Of a DNA stretch of 64,000 nt, positions 1-8,195 are shown piece by piece. How positions within the stretch are numbered: position 1 is the stretch's first letter; each line of letters starts with the position of its first letter. The DNA comes from Pseudomonadota bacterium (GTDB lineage: Bacteria; Pseudomonadota; Gammaproteobacteria; Burkholderiales; Burkholderiaceae_C), in the NCBI GenBank assembly GCA_021848345.1, contig JAJZUV010000001.1, forward strand, positions 310,001 to 374,000, in the 5' to 3' direction. The notes below the pieces were generated by a model. That model did no database searches. It was not told the DNA's origin and worked only from the letters and a program-made list of their open reading frames with translations. The position numbers and the translations under genes are program-made.

Positions 1-2
1 CC

Positions 3-848
3 TATCGATTCAACCCCGACGTCACGCTGGCCCTGCTGGCCGGCTTTCGGCGCAACCGGCGCGTGCTGGTGCAGGGCCTGCACGGAACCGGCAAGTCCAC
101 CCACATCGAGCAGGTGGCGGCGCGCCTGAACTGGCCATGCGTGCGGGTGAACCTGGACGCGCACATCAGCCGCCTCGACCTCGTCGGCAAGGACGCGGTG
201 GTGTTGCGCGACGGCGCGCAGGTCACCGAATTCCAGGAAGGCATCGTGCCCTGGGCGCTGCAGCGTCCGGTGGCGCTGATCTTCGACGAGTACGACGCCG
301 GACGCCCGGATGTGATGTTCGTGATCCAGCGCATCCTCGAGCGCGACGGCAAGTTCACCCTCACCGACCAGAACCGCGTGCTCAGCCCCCACCCGCACTT
401 CCGGCTGTTCGCCACCGCCAACACCGTCGGCCTGGGCAACCTCAACGGCCTGTACCAGGGTGTGCAGCGCCTGAATCATGCGCAGATGGACCGCTGGGAC
501 ATCGTCGCCTCGCTGAGCTACCTCCCCGCGGCCGAGGAGATCGCCATCGTGCTGGCGCGCGTGCCGGGCAAGGACACGCCGCCCGGGCGCGAACTGGTGG
601 CGCGCATGGTGGCCGTGGCCGAGCTCACGCGCCGCGGCTTCGCCGCCGGCGACGTGTCCACGCTGATGTCCCCGCGCACGGTGATCACCTGGGCCGAGAA
701 CTGCGAGATCTTCCGGGATCCCGCCGTGGCCTTCCGCCTGTCCTTCCTCAACAAGTGCGACGACGCCGAGCGCGCGCTGGTGGCCGAGTACTACCAGCGC
801 TGTTTCGACCAGGAGCTCGACCTGGGGACTGCCGCCGCGGCGGCCTGA
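3..848 (+). CDS. cobS: CobS-like AAA+ ATPase, 5' end cut by window
   Basis: The reading frame is open from the first bases of the window, so the true start lies upstream; the visible part is 281 residues. It carries a Walker A motif (GLHGTGKST, visible residues about 25-33), a Walker B region (LIFDEYDAG) and the family stretch FATANTVGLG. These match the CobS subunit of the aerobic cobaltochelatase, an AAA+ ATPase that works with CobT and CobN to insert cobalt into hydrogenobyrinate diamide during cobalamin synthesis. The neighbour 9 bp downstream is a CobT-type VWA protein, which supports the pairing. No cobN is visible, so a role as a generic MoxR/VWA-type chaperone pair on another metalloenzyme cannot be excluded. 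Confidence 0.85.
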   Translation, partial: YRFNPDVTLALLAGFRRNRRVLVQGLHGTGKSTHIEQVAARLNWPCVRVNLDAHISRLDLVGKDAVVLRDGAQVTEFQEGIVPWALQRPVALIFDEYDAGRPDVMFVIQRILERDGKFTLTDQNRVLSPHPHFRLFATANTVGLGNLNGLYQGVQRLNHAQMDRWDIVASLSYLPAAEEIAIVLARVPGKDTPPGRELVARMVAVAELTRRGFAAGDVSTLMSPRTVITWAENCEIFRDPAVAFRLSFLNKCDDAERALVAEYYQRCFDQELDLGTAAAAA

Positions 849-857
849 GGGCGGGCC

Positions 858-2576
858 ATGGACGAGGAACGGGCGCTGGCGCGCCGGCAGCGCCACCTGG
901 AGGAACTGTGCGGCGCGACCATCCGCGCCGTCTCGGGGCAGCCGCAGCTGCAGTGGCGCGGCGGACGACTCTGGCGCGGCGCGCAGCGTCTGCCGCGGTT
1001 CGCCGCCCATCTGTACCCGGTGTTCGGGCAGGCCGACCTGGGCTCGCTGCGGGGCGCGGCCGACGGCCTGGCGCTGCGCGTTTCGCGTTCGGACGCGGCG
1101 CTGCACCGATCCGTGCAGCCCGCCGACGCAGTGGAGCGTCTGGTGTTCGACATGCTGGAGCAGTTTCGGGTCGAATCCCTGGCGCCGGCGGTGCAGCGCG
1201 GGCTGCGCCGCAACCTGGAGCATCGCTTTCGCGCCTGGTCCGACGAGTTCGCGGCCTCCGGCCTGACCGAGGGCGCATTGGGCATCCTGGTGTTCACGGT
1301 GGCGCAGGTGGCGCGCACCCGCATCACCGGCGAGGAGTTGCCCGAGCCCGTCGCCGATCTCATCGAGGGCACGCGCTTCGGCCTGGCCGACGTGCTGGGC
1401 CCGGCCATGCGCGAGCTCACGCGCCTGCGCGACGACCAGCGGGCGTATGGGCGCGTCGCTCTCCAGCTGGCCGCGCAGGTGGGCGCGCGTGCGCGCGACC
1501 TGCGCGAGCAGGGCGATGCGCCGGATGCGTCGGATGCCGCCGAGGCGAAGGACGGGCGCAACGGCTTCCAATGGCTGATCGAACCCGACGGCGGCGAGGG
1601 CGACGCCCTGCCCGCGGCGGCGTCCAGCCGCGGCGGCTCGGACCTCGAGGGCGCCGGATACCGCGTGTTCACGCGCGCCTGGGATCGCGAGGTGCAGGCC
1701 GCCGCGCTGGTGCGCCCGCAACTGTTGCGCGAGTTGCGCCAGCGCCTGGACGCGCTGGCCGCCGCCAGCGGCATCCACGTCGGGCGCCTGGGGGCGCAGT
1801 TGCGCGCGCTGCTGGCGCGCGCCCAGCCGGACGGGTGGGAGGGCGGGCACGAACAGGGGCGCATCGACGGTCGCCGCCTGGCCCGCCTGGTGGCCTCGCC
1901 GGCCGAGCGCAGGCTGTTCGTCGAACAGCCCCATCAGCCGCTGGCCGATTGCATGCTGAGTTTCCTGATCGACTGCTCGGGCTCGATGCGCCAGCACGCC
2001 GAGGCGGTGGCGCTGCTGGTGGATTCGTTCTCGCGCGCGCTGGATCTGGCGGGAGTGGAGCACGAGATCCTCGGCTTCACCACCGGAGCCTGGAACGGGG
2101 GCAGGGCGCGGCGCGACTGGCTGCGCGCCGGCCAGCCGCGTCACCCCGGGCGACTCAACGAGGTGACGCACCTGGTGTTCAAGGCGCGCGAATCCTCGTG
2201 GCGGCGTTCGCGCGCGGGCATCGCCGCGCTGCTCAAGCCCGATCTGTACCGGGAGGGGGTGGACGGCGAGGCCGTGCAGTGGGCCGTCGCCCGCATGCAG
2301 GGCCTGGGCCACCGCAGGCGCCTGCTGCTGGTGATCTCCGACGGCTGCCCGATGGACACCGCCAGCGAGAACGTCAACCCGCCGGGCTACCTCGAGCGGC
2401 ACCTGGTGGACGTGGTGGAGCGCGCCCGCGCGCGCGGCGAGGCCGAGGTGATGGGCGTGGGCGTGGGGCTGGACCTGGGGGCGCTGTACCCGGTCAGCAC
2501 CGCGATGGACCTGTCCCAGCTGCGCGGCAACGGGGCGCTGCGCGAACTGCTGGCCTTGCTGGCGCGCACGCACTAG
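858..2576 (+). CDS. cobT: CobT-like VWA-domain protein
   Basis: 572 residues. The C-terminal half is a von Willebrand factor A domain with the metal-coordinating MIDAS motif DCSGSM (D at about residue 372) and a later SDGCPMD segment near residue 493. The N-terminal half is a charged helical region, as in CobT. In aerobic cobalamin synthesis CobT forms a chaperone ring with CobS that drives cobalt chelation by CobN. It starts 9 bp after the cobS-like gene, so the two are probably cotranscribed. It is somewhat shorter than classical CobT. An overlapping 846-residue open frame on the same strand (137-2677) is only a GC-driven shadow. Confidence 0.85.
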   Translation: MDEERALARRQRHLEELCGATIRAVSGQPQLQWRGGRLWRGAQRLPRFAAHLYPVFGQADLGSLRGAADGLALRVSRSDAALHRSVQPADAVERLVFDMLEQFRVESLAPAVQRGLRRNLEHRFRAWSDEFAASGLTEGALGILVFTVAQVARTRITGEELPEPVADLIEGTRFGLADVLGPAMRELTRLRDDQRAYGRVALQLAAQVGARARDLREQGDAPDASDAAEAKDGRNGFQWLIEPDGGEGDALPAAASSRGGSDLEGAGYRVFTRAWDREVQAAALVRPQLLRELRQRLDALAAASGIHVGRLGAQLRALLARAQPDGWEGGHEQGRIDGRRLARLVASPAERRLFVEQPHQPLADCMLSFLIDCSGSMRQHAEAVALLVDSFSRALDLAGVEHEILGFTTGAWNGGRARRDWLRAGQPRHPGRLNEVTHLVFKARESSWRRSRAGIAALLKPDLYREGVDGEAVQWAVARMQGLGHRRRLLLVISDGCPMDTASENVNPPGYLERHLVDVVERARARGEAEVMGVGVGLDLGALYPVSTAMDLSQLRGNGALRELLALLARTH

Positions 2577-2750
2577 GGCCGTGTCCCCGCGGCGGCGCGG
2601 TGCACGAGACCTTCGTGGAGCGGTCGCTTCGAGGAGCCTCCAGCGCGCGCGCTCGCGCTTGGTTGCCACTCGCGTAGGCGCGGCTTAGACTGCGCCGTTG
2701 CATTCATTTTCCGGCGTCGCAAGAAGTCCAAGACAGGGGAGTCCGAGAAC

Positions 2751-3581
2751 ATGCGCAAGCGCGATTTTTGCAAGGCGGTGGCCGCCTTCGCGGGCACGGC
2801 AGTCGCCCCGCTGAGTTTTGCCCAGGGCACCGACGACGTGCTCAAGCGGGTACTCGCCAGCGGTGAACTGCGCGTGGGGGCCGTCGCTGCGGCGGTCCCG
2901 TATTTCGTGAAGAATCGCGAGACCGGGCAATGGGAAGGCTTCTGTCCCGATTTCGCGCAGAGCTTCGCCAAGAGCCTGGGCGTGAAGGTCAAGTTCGTCG
3001 AGACCACCTGGGGCAACGCGGTGCTGGACCTGCAGTCCGGCAAGATCGACGTGATGTTCGGCGCCGGTCCGACACCGGCGCGCCGCAAGGTCCTGGACTT
3101 CTCCATCCCGCTGTTCCACAACACCTTCACCGTCGTGTGCCGCAAGGGCGTGATGGTCAAGGACTGGGAGCAGTTGAACAAGCCGTCGATGCGCGTGGCC
3201 GTCGACCTGGGATCCAACCAGGACGCCTTCGCCACCGCGCGCCTGCCCAAGGCGACCATCCTGCGCTTCACCCAATCCAGCGAGGCCACGCTGGCCGTGC
3301 AATCCGGGCGCGCCGATTGCCAGGCGCTGGTGGTGCTGCTGGCCGAGCCGCTGGTCAAGCTGCAGCCGCAGGTGGGCTCGATGTACGTGCCCTCGCCGGT
3401 CAGCACCTCCGACGTGACGGTCGCCGTGGACAAGGGCGTGGGCGACGCACTGCTCAAGCGCCTCGACGCGTGGATCACCCAGGCTCGGGCCAAGGGCGAG
3501 ATCCAGGCCGACATTCTCAAGAACATGCAAAAGCTCGTGGGCATTCCGCCCAGCAGCTTCCCGCCCGAGGTGAAGTTCTGA
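2751..3581 (+). CDS. Amino acid ABC transporter substrate-binding protein (family 3)
   Basis: 276 residues. The N-terminus (MRKRDFCKAVAAFAGTAV, then a cleavage region near PLSFAQG) is an export signal; the KRDF run is Tat-like but lacks a true twin arginine. The body follows the family 3 solute-binding fold for polar amino acids: a GELRVGAV strand, a W-G-N-A-V-L-D-L-Q-S-G-K-D region and the P-T-P-A-R-R-K-V-L-D-F-S hinge segment. It should bind a polar or acidic amino acid in the periplasm and deliver it to the permease encoded immediately downstream. The precise ligand cannot be read from sequence; the racemase and D-amino acid dehydrogenase nearby make an amino acid that exists in D and L forms plausible. 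Confidence 0.85.
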   Translation: MRKRDFCKAVAAFAGTAVAPLSFAQGTDDVLKRVLASGELRVGAVAAAVPYFVKNRETGQWEGFCPDFAQSFAKSLGVKVKFVETTWGNAVLDLQSGKIDVMFGAGPTPARRKVLDFSIPLFHNTFTVVCRKGVMVKDWEQLNKPSMRVAVDLGSNQDAFATARLPKATILRFTQSSEATLAVQSGRADCQALVVLLAEPLVKLQPQVGSMYVPSPVSTSDVTVAVDKGVGDALLKRLDAWITQARAKGEIQADILKNMQKLVGIPPSSFPPEVKF

Positions 3582-4403
3582 GTGGCGGGTTCCGGCGAGG
3601 CAGGCGGCGGGGCCGCGGGGCAGGACATGCGCGAAGAGCCTGCGCGCAAGGGGGTTCCGGCGGCCTTGTGGGGGCTGGCCGCCGTCGTCGGCATCGCGCT
3701 GCTGGTGCGCCTGGCCTGGCCGCATGCGTCCGGGGTGCCGGCGTACCGCTGGCACTTCCACGTGATCTGGGATTACCGCCGCGAACTGCTGGCGGGGCTG
3801 TGGTACACGGTGCTGTTCACCGTGGTGTGCATCGTCTGCGGCTTCCTGTTCGGGCTGCTGACGGCGCTGGCGCGGATCTCGGGCGTTCGCGCGCTGGCCG
3901 TGCCGGTGCGTGCGCTCATCGAGCTGTTCCGCTGCACGCCGCTGCTGGTCCAGCTGGTGTGGATCTACTACGCGCTGCCGGTGCTCACGGGGCTGCAGCT
4001 TTCGGCGCCGGTGGCGGCCGCGATCAGCCTGTCGCTGTACGGCGGAGCCTTCTATTCGGAGATCATCCGCGGAGGCATCCTGTCCATCGACTCCGGGCAG
4101 ACCGAGGCGGGGCAGGCGCTGGGCATGATGCCGCTGCAGGTGATGCGTCGTGTCATCCTGCCGCAGGCCTTTCGCAAGATGGTGCCGCCGCTGGTCAGCC
4201 AGTCGATCATGCAGCTCAAGAACACCTCGCTGCTGTCGGTGATCGCTGTGCCGGACCTGCTGTACCAGGCCCAGAGCGCGGCCCAGGCCACCTACCGGCC
4301 GCTGGAGCTGTACACGGCCGCCGCGGTGATCTATTTCCTCGTGCTGTTTCCGGCGACGCTGCTGGCCCAGAAGCTCGAGATCGGCGACAAGGGTGAGCAC
4401 TGA
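3582..4403 (+). CDS. Amino acid ABC transporter permease (HisM/GlnP family)
   Basis: 273 residues, inner-membrane protein with several hydrophobic segments and the family EAA-type loop (Q-T-E-A-G-Q-A-L-G-M region near residue 170). It forms the translocation channel for the upstream binding protein. The start is a GTG directly after the TGA of the preceding gene, preceded by AGGTGAAG; an ATG 15 codons further in (3627) is an alternative and would remove a low-complexity Gly/Ala leader. Only one permease gene is present, so the channel is probably a homodimer. Confidence 0.85.
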   Translation: MAGSGEAGGGAAGQDMREEPARKGVPAALWGLAAVVGIALLVRLAWPHASGVPAYRWHFHVIWDYRRELLAGLWYTVLFTVVCIVCGFLFGLLTALARISGVRALAVPVRALIELFRCTPLLVQLVWIYYALPVLTGLQLSAPVAAAISLSLYGGAFYSEIIRGGILSIDSGQTEAGQALGMMPLQVMRRVILPQAFRKMVPPLVSQSIMQLKNTSLLSVIAVPDLLYQAQSAAQATYRPLELYTAAAVIYFLVLFPATLLAQKLEIGDKGEH

Positions 4404-5186
4404 GTGGCCGACATGGAGCTCGAACCACCGCTGATCGAGATTCGCGGCCTGCGCAAGTCCTTCGGCGCGCATGTCGTGCTGCGCGACGTGAACCTGTCGG
4501 TGAACCGGGCGGAAGTGGTCGCCATCATCGGCCCCTCGGGCTCGGGCAAATCCACGTTGATGCGCTGCATCAACCTGCTGACGATTCCCGACGGCGGCAG
4601 CCTGCGCGTGGGCGACCGGCGCATCGAGTTCCAGGGGGCTCGCACCCGGCTGCCGGACGCGCGCGGCATGTCGCGATTCCGGGCCGCCACCGGCATGGTG
4701 TTCCAGCAGTTCAACCTGTTTCCCCATATGACGGCGCTGGCCAACGTGATGGAAGGCCCGCTGACGGTGTTGCGCATGCCGCGCGAACAGGCGCGCGAGC
4801 GCGCGCTGGCGTTGCTTGCGCGGGTGGGCCTGGGCGATCGCGCGGATTTCCTGCCGGCCAAGCTTTCCGGGGGGCAGAAGCAGCGCGTGGCCATCGCCCG
4901 CGCGCTCGCGATGAGACCGCAGGTCATGCTGTTCGACGAGGCCACCGCGGCGCTCGACCCCGAGCTCGTCGGCGAGGTGCTGGCCGTCGTGAAGGAGCTG
5001 GCGGCCGAGGGCATGACCATGGTGCTGGTGACCCACGAGATCGCCTTCGCGCGCGAGGTGGCGGACCGCGTGATCTTCATGCGCGACGGCGTGGTGGTCG
5101 AGGCCGGCCCGCCCGCCCAGGTGATCGACCAGCCGCGCGAGGAGGCCACGCGCGGCTTCCTGGCGCGGTTTCGCGCCGCGGCCTGA
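4404..5186 (+). CDS. Amino acid ABC transporter ATP-binding protein
   Basis: 260 residues, the cytoplasmic ATPase of the importer. Walker A is GPSGSGKST (about residue 43), the Q-loop lies in FQQFNLFPH, the signature is LSGGQKQR and Walker B is [14 protein letters not shown], followed by the H-loop in VTHE. It starts with GTG abutting the permease stop, with GGTGA a few bases upstream, so the three transporter genes form a tight operon. Organisation and motifs are those of the polar amino acid uptake family (GlnQ/HisP type). Confidence 0.93.
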   Translation: MADMELEPPLIEIRGLRKSFGAHVVLRDVNLSVNRAEVVAIIGPSGSGKSTLMRCINLLTIPDGGSLRVGDRRIEFQGARTRLPDARGMSRFRAATGMVFQQFNLFPHMTALANVMEGPLTVLRMPREQARERALALLARVGLGDRADFLPAKLSGGQKQRVAIARALAMRPQVMLFDEATAALDPELVGEVLAVVKELAAEGMTMVLVTHEIAFAREVADRVIFMRDGVVVEAGPPAQVIDQPREEATRGFLARFRAAA

Positions 5187-5245
5187 GGCGCCCCGGCGCG
5201 CCGAACGGGCCTGCCCGCACGCTCCCCGCCCCGCGAAGTCCCTCC

Positions 5246-5917
5246 ATGGCCGCCGGCTTCCTGGGCATCTTGATGCTCGACACGCGCTTTCCGCGCCCGC
5301 CGGGAGACATCGGCTGCGCGCGCACCTTCGAGCGAGCGGGCATTGCGGTGCGCTATCTGCGCATGCAGGGGGTGGGCCCGCGGCGCGCGGTGCAGGAGTC
5401 CGACGAGGCGATGCTGCAGGCCGTGATCCACGGCGCGCTGCAGCTCGAACGCGAGGGCGCGAGCCTGGTGGCCACCACCTGCGGCTTCCTGAGTCGCTAC
5501 CAGCCGCGCCTGGAGCGCGCCTTGCGGGTGCCGGTGCTCACCTCCAGTCTGCTGCAGGTGCGCGAGCTACCGCGGCCCGGCATCGTCACCATCGACGCGC
5601 AAAGCCTGGGGCCGGAGGAACTCGGCGGCGCCGGCGTGCCGCCGGGCGTGCCCGTGCAGGGCGTGCGCCCGGGCAGCGAGTTCCGCGAGCGCATCCTGGG
5701 CAACGAACCCAGGCTCGACCTCGCGCAGGCGCGCGACGACGTCGTGCAGGCCGCGCGCGCGCTGGTCGACGCGCATCCGTCGCTGCACAGCATCGTGCTC
5801 GAATGCACCAACATGCCGCCGTATCGCGAGGCGGTGCGCGAGGCGACCGGGCGCACGGTGGTGGACATGGAGACCCTGCTGCTGCGCCATTGGCGCGCCG
5901 CGGGCGGCGCGGCGTAG
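5246..5917 (+). CDS. Aspartate/glutamate racemase family protein
   Basis: 223 residues. Two cysteine contexts, TTCGF in the N-terminal half and LECTNMPPY in the C-terminal half, fit the paired catalytic cysteines of the cofactor-independent Asp/Glu racemase superfamily (which also includes hydantoin racemases and AroM-like proteins). It lies 59 bp after the ABC transporter operon on the same strand and ends 7 bp from a convergent D-amino acid dehydrogenase-like gene. A reasonable inference is interconversion of an imported amino acid before oxidation. The substrate is not known, and the start has no strong ribosome binding site. Confidence 0.75.
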   Translation: MAAGFLGILMLDTRFPRPPGDIGCARTFERAGIAVRYLRMQGVGPRRAVQESDEAMLQAVIHGALQLEREGASLVATTCGFLSRYQPRLERALRVPVLTSSLLQVRELPRPGIVTIDAQSLGPEELGGAGVPPGVPVQGVRPGSEFRERILGNEPRLDLAQARDDVVQAARALVDAHPSLHSIVLECTNMPPYREAVREATGRTVVDMETLLLRHWRAAGGAA

Positions 5918-5924
5918 CTGGCCT

Positions 5925-7199
5925 TCAGTCGGCGCGTCCGAGGCCCGCGAAGCGGCGGGGCGCGAAGGGCGCGGGGTCGATGGGCGGGGCCTCGCCGGAC
6001 ATCAGCGCGCCGAGCAGGCTGGCGCTGCCGGGGCCGGTGCTGAAGCCGATGTGCTGGTGCCCGAAGGCGGCCCAGAGTCCGCGCCGCGGCAGCTCGCCGA
6101 TCATCGGACGGCTGTCGGGCAGCGTGGGGCGGGCGCCCTTCCAGGGATGGTCGTCCAGGCGCGCGCCCAGCGCCAGCGCCTGGCCGGCCGCGCGCTGCGC
6201 CTGTTCGAGCTGGGCATGGTTCGGCGGTGCATCCAGGTCGTTGAGCTCGACCCCGGTGCTCAGGCGCAGCCCGCGGCGCATCGGCGACAGCACGTAGCCG
6301 GCCTGCGCGTCGTGGATCGGGCGCGTGAGCGCGGGCATCCCGGGCGCGGCACCCGCATAGTGCATGTGGTAGCCGCGTTCGAAGGCCATCGGGATGCGCA
6401 GACCGCTGCCGCGCAGGAACTCGGCCGACCACGGCCCGAGCGCGATCACCACCTGTGCGGCCTGTTCCACGCTGCCGTCGTCGAAGCGCACGCTCCATCC
6501 GCGGTCTTGCCGAGCGAGGCCCGCGGCCCTGCGTCGCAACACACGGCCACCCCGTTGGGCAAACAGGTCCGCGTAGCCGCGAACCACCGCCGCCGGGTCG
6601 TCCACCGAATGGGCCGAGCGCACGAGCAGGCCGCGGGCGAAGATGGGTTCGAGCGCCGGCTCGAGGGCGCGGATCGCCGCGGCGTCGAGTTCCTCGACGT
6701 CCACGCCGCAGCGTCGATACACCTCGAGTTGCAGGCGCATGCCGGGGGAGCGCCGTGGGTCGCGGTACAGGAACATCCAGCCGTCGCGGCGCAGGCGCGC
6801 GCCCTGCGCCGACTCGGCGAGCAGGCGCTCGTGCTCCCGCAGGGACAGGTGGATGAGCTGGTCCAGCGCCGCGACCGTGCGCTCGAAGGTCTTCGGTCGC
6901 GCCGCCAGCAGGAAGCGCGCGGCCCAGCCGAGGTTGCGCAGCACATAGCCCGGCTGGTAGCGCAGCGAGGCCGACTCGTTGGACAACAGTCCCGGCAGGC
7001 TGCGCCACAACGCCGGGTTGTTCAGGGGAACGATCGAGCTGCGCGTGAGCACCCCGGCGTTGCCGTGGGAGGTTTCGCTGCCCGGGTCTTCGGCGTCGGC
7101 CAGCACGACCGCGAAGCCCCTGCGCTGCAGTTCCAGCGCGCAACTCACGCCGACCATTCCGGCTCCCAGCACCAGCACCGATCCTTGCATAGCCTTCAT
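5925..7199 (-). CDS. FAD-dependent D-amino acid dehydrogenase-like oxidoreductase (DadA family)
   Basis: 424 residues. The N-terminus contains an FAD-binding Rossmann motif (VLGAGMVGVSCALEL) followed by the DadA-like stretch ETSHGNAG; the C-terminus has the flavin-contact segment GHQHIGFSTGPGS. Such enzymes oxidise D-amino acids to 2-oxo acids and pass electrons to the respiratory chain. It is convergent with the racemase gene, only 7 bp away, which supports a joint role in D-amino acid use. An ATG three codons downstream (7190) is an alternative start. The substrate could also be sarcosine or another secondary amine, since the DAO superfamily is broad. Confidence 0.82.
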   Translation of the reverse strand: MKAMQGSVLVLGAGMVGVSCALELQRRGFAVVLADAEDPGSETSHGNAGVLTRSSIVPLNNPALWRSLPGLLSNESASLRYQPGYVLRNLGWAARFLLAARPKTFERTVAALDQLIHLSLREHERLLAESAQGARLRRDGWMFLYRDPRRSPGMRLQLEVYRRCGVDVEELDAAAIRALEPALEPIFARGLLVRSAHSVDDPAAVVRGYADLFAQRGGRVLRRRAAGLARQDRGWSVRFDDGSVEQAAQVVIALGPWSAEFLRGSGLRIPMAFERGYHMHYAGAAPGMPALTRPIHDAQAGYVLSPMRRGLRLSTGVELNDLDAPPNHAQLEQAQRAAGQALALGARLDDHPWKGARPTLPDSRPMIGELPRRGLWAAFGHQHIGFSTGPGSASLLGALMSGEAPPIDPAPFAPRRFAGLGRAD

Positions 7200-7408
7200 C
7201 GTCGAGGGTCAAGCGCCCATTATCGGTGCGCTTCGAAGCGCCCGATCGGGGAAGCGTCGCGGGGCCGCGATTCGGGACCCAGGTTGCGATGGGCGACGGT
7301 GCATTCGGTGGCGCTGCGCCGTGAACGTGCGGCTTTCGCTACCATCCGCGACAGGAGTGCAGGGACCCCGCGAAGAATCGGGGCATCGAACCGCTAGGAG
7401 GAGAAGAC

Positions 7409-7777
7409 ATGCAACGAATCGCGATCGTGGGCTTGGGTCGGGTGGGTTCCCGTTTTCTGGAGGCCATGCTCGGACGCGCCTCGCGCGGCCTGGAGATCGC
7501 CGCCGTCGCGGAGACCGGGCAGACGCCCGGGCGGGCGGCCGCGGAGGCTGCCGGTATCCCGGTGCTCAGCCTGAACGATCTGCTGGCACAGGCGGCAGGC
7601 ATCGACATCGTGTTCGACCTGAGCGGCCAGTTGGCCGTGCGTCAGAGCCTGCGCCAGGGTCTGGCGAGCCGGGGCAATTCGCGTACCGTGATCGCGCCGG
7701 AAAGCGTCGCGCAGTTGGTGTGGTCTATGCTCACCAGCGAGGACCTGCCGCAGGTGCATGCGAACACCGGCTACTGA
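7409..7777 (+). CDS. Stand-alone NAD(P)-binding Rossmann-fold protein, 122 residues
   Basis: The N-terminus, MQRIAIVGLGRVGSRFLEAM, is a textbook dinucleotide-binding beta-alpha-beta unit (GxGxxG). The following sequence resembles the N-terminal halves of homoserine or aspartate dehydrogenases, including an AEAAGIPVLSLNDLL segment and D-I-V-F-D-L-S-G. The chain stops after one Rossmann domain, with no catalytic domain. The start is well supported by AGGAGGAGAA seven bases or so upstream, so it is probably a real, complete gene rather than a fragment. No function can be assigned; a redox or NAD-level sensor is conceivable but unproven. Confidence 0.7.
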   Translation: MQRIAIVGLGRVGSRFLEAMLGRASRGLEIAAVAETGQTPGRAAAEAAGIPVLSLNDLLAQAAGIDIVFDLSGQLAVRQSLRQGLASRGNSRTVIAPESVAQLVWSMLTSEDLPQVHANTGY

Positions 7778-7803
7778 GTCCGGTTCGCCAGCTCGCCCGG
7801 ATA

Positions 7804-7815
7804 AGGGTTAACCCT
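7804..7815. promoter_or_regulatory. Perfect palindrome AGGGTTAACCCT, copy 1
   Basis: A 12-base perfect palindrome lies 27 bp after the Rossmann gene and just upstream of the hairpin-rich non-coding stretch. The same 12 bases occur at 11596-11607, and a close relative at 11577-11590. Repeated occurrence upstream of neighbouring transcription units suggests an operator for a dimeric regulator. The regulator is unknown. Confidence 0.45.
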
Positions 7816-7839
7816 AACAACCGACGGGTCTTGTCGTCC

Positions 7840-8100
7840 CCGGCCCCTACGGGCCGGCGGAGCCGTTCCTACAATCTCGTGGTTTGAGCTCGTCCCGCCC
7901 AAGTGGGCGGTGTCGTGACGAGGCGCACGACTCCCGCGGGAGTCGTGCGGCGCGGGCTCGCCGGGCCGCGCCGATACCTGGGGCAGCCTCATTCACCCCG
8001 CCGGCGCCGGGCCTTTTCCGGCCAGTTCGTGGGGACCCACCACAAGCTGTAGTCGCCCGTCTCCAGGCGCCGGGGCCCAAGAGGCCCGGGTCATCCGATG
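7840..8100. other. Hairpin-dense non-coding stretch upstream of GGDEF-EAL gene; candidate structured RNA
   Basis: The 418-bp gap 7778-8195 has no credible gene; the frame open through it encodes only Arg/Pro-rich low-complexity sequence. Within it I count successive strong stems: CCGGCCC/GGGCCGG at 7840-7857; CCGCCC/GGGCGG at 7895-7910 enclosed by CTCGTC/GACGAG (7889-7894 with 7917-7922); a 26-base perfect palindrome at 7924-7949; CGGCGCGG/CCGCGCCG at 7948-7955 and 7966-7973; then smaller ones including GTGG/CCAC and GGGCC/GGCCC up to about 8100. This density exceeds what I see in other gaps here. It could be a structured 5' leader of the downstream gene, a separate RNA, or a cluster of palindromic repeats. 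I do not recognise a known family. Confidence 0.4.
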
Positions 8101-8195
8101 GTTTCGTCGCGCAAGCGTGCCGGCCTCGTGCCAGGCTGCGTCGCGCGTGCAATCCGCCAGGGTGTCGAGGTAGGCGGCGACACCGGTTGCGAGCG

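Noticed and set aside
137-2677. An 846-codon plus-strand open frame over cobS and cobT
   Set aside because: Arg/Ala/Gly-rich sequence in an alternative frame of two recognisable genes; no domain visible.
7884-8195. N-terminal extension of the GGDEF-EAL gene
   Set aside because: The extension reads as Arg/Pro/Gly low-complexity sequence and overlaps the hairpin-dense segment; the ATG at 8196 begins domain-like sequence.
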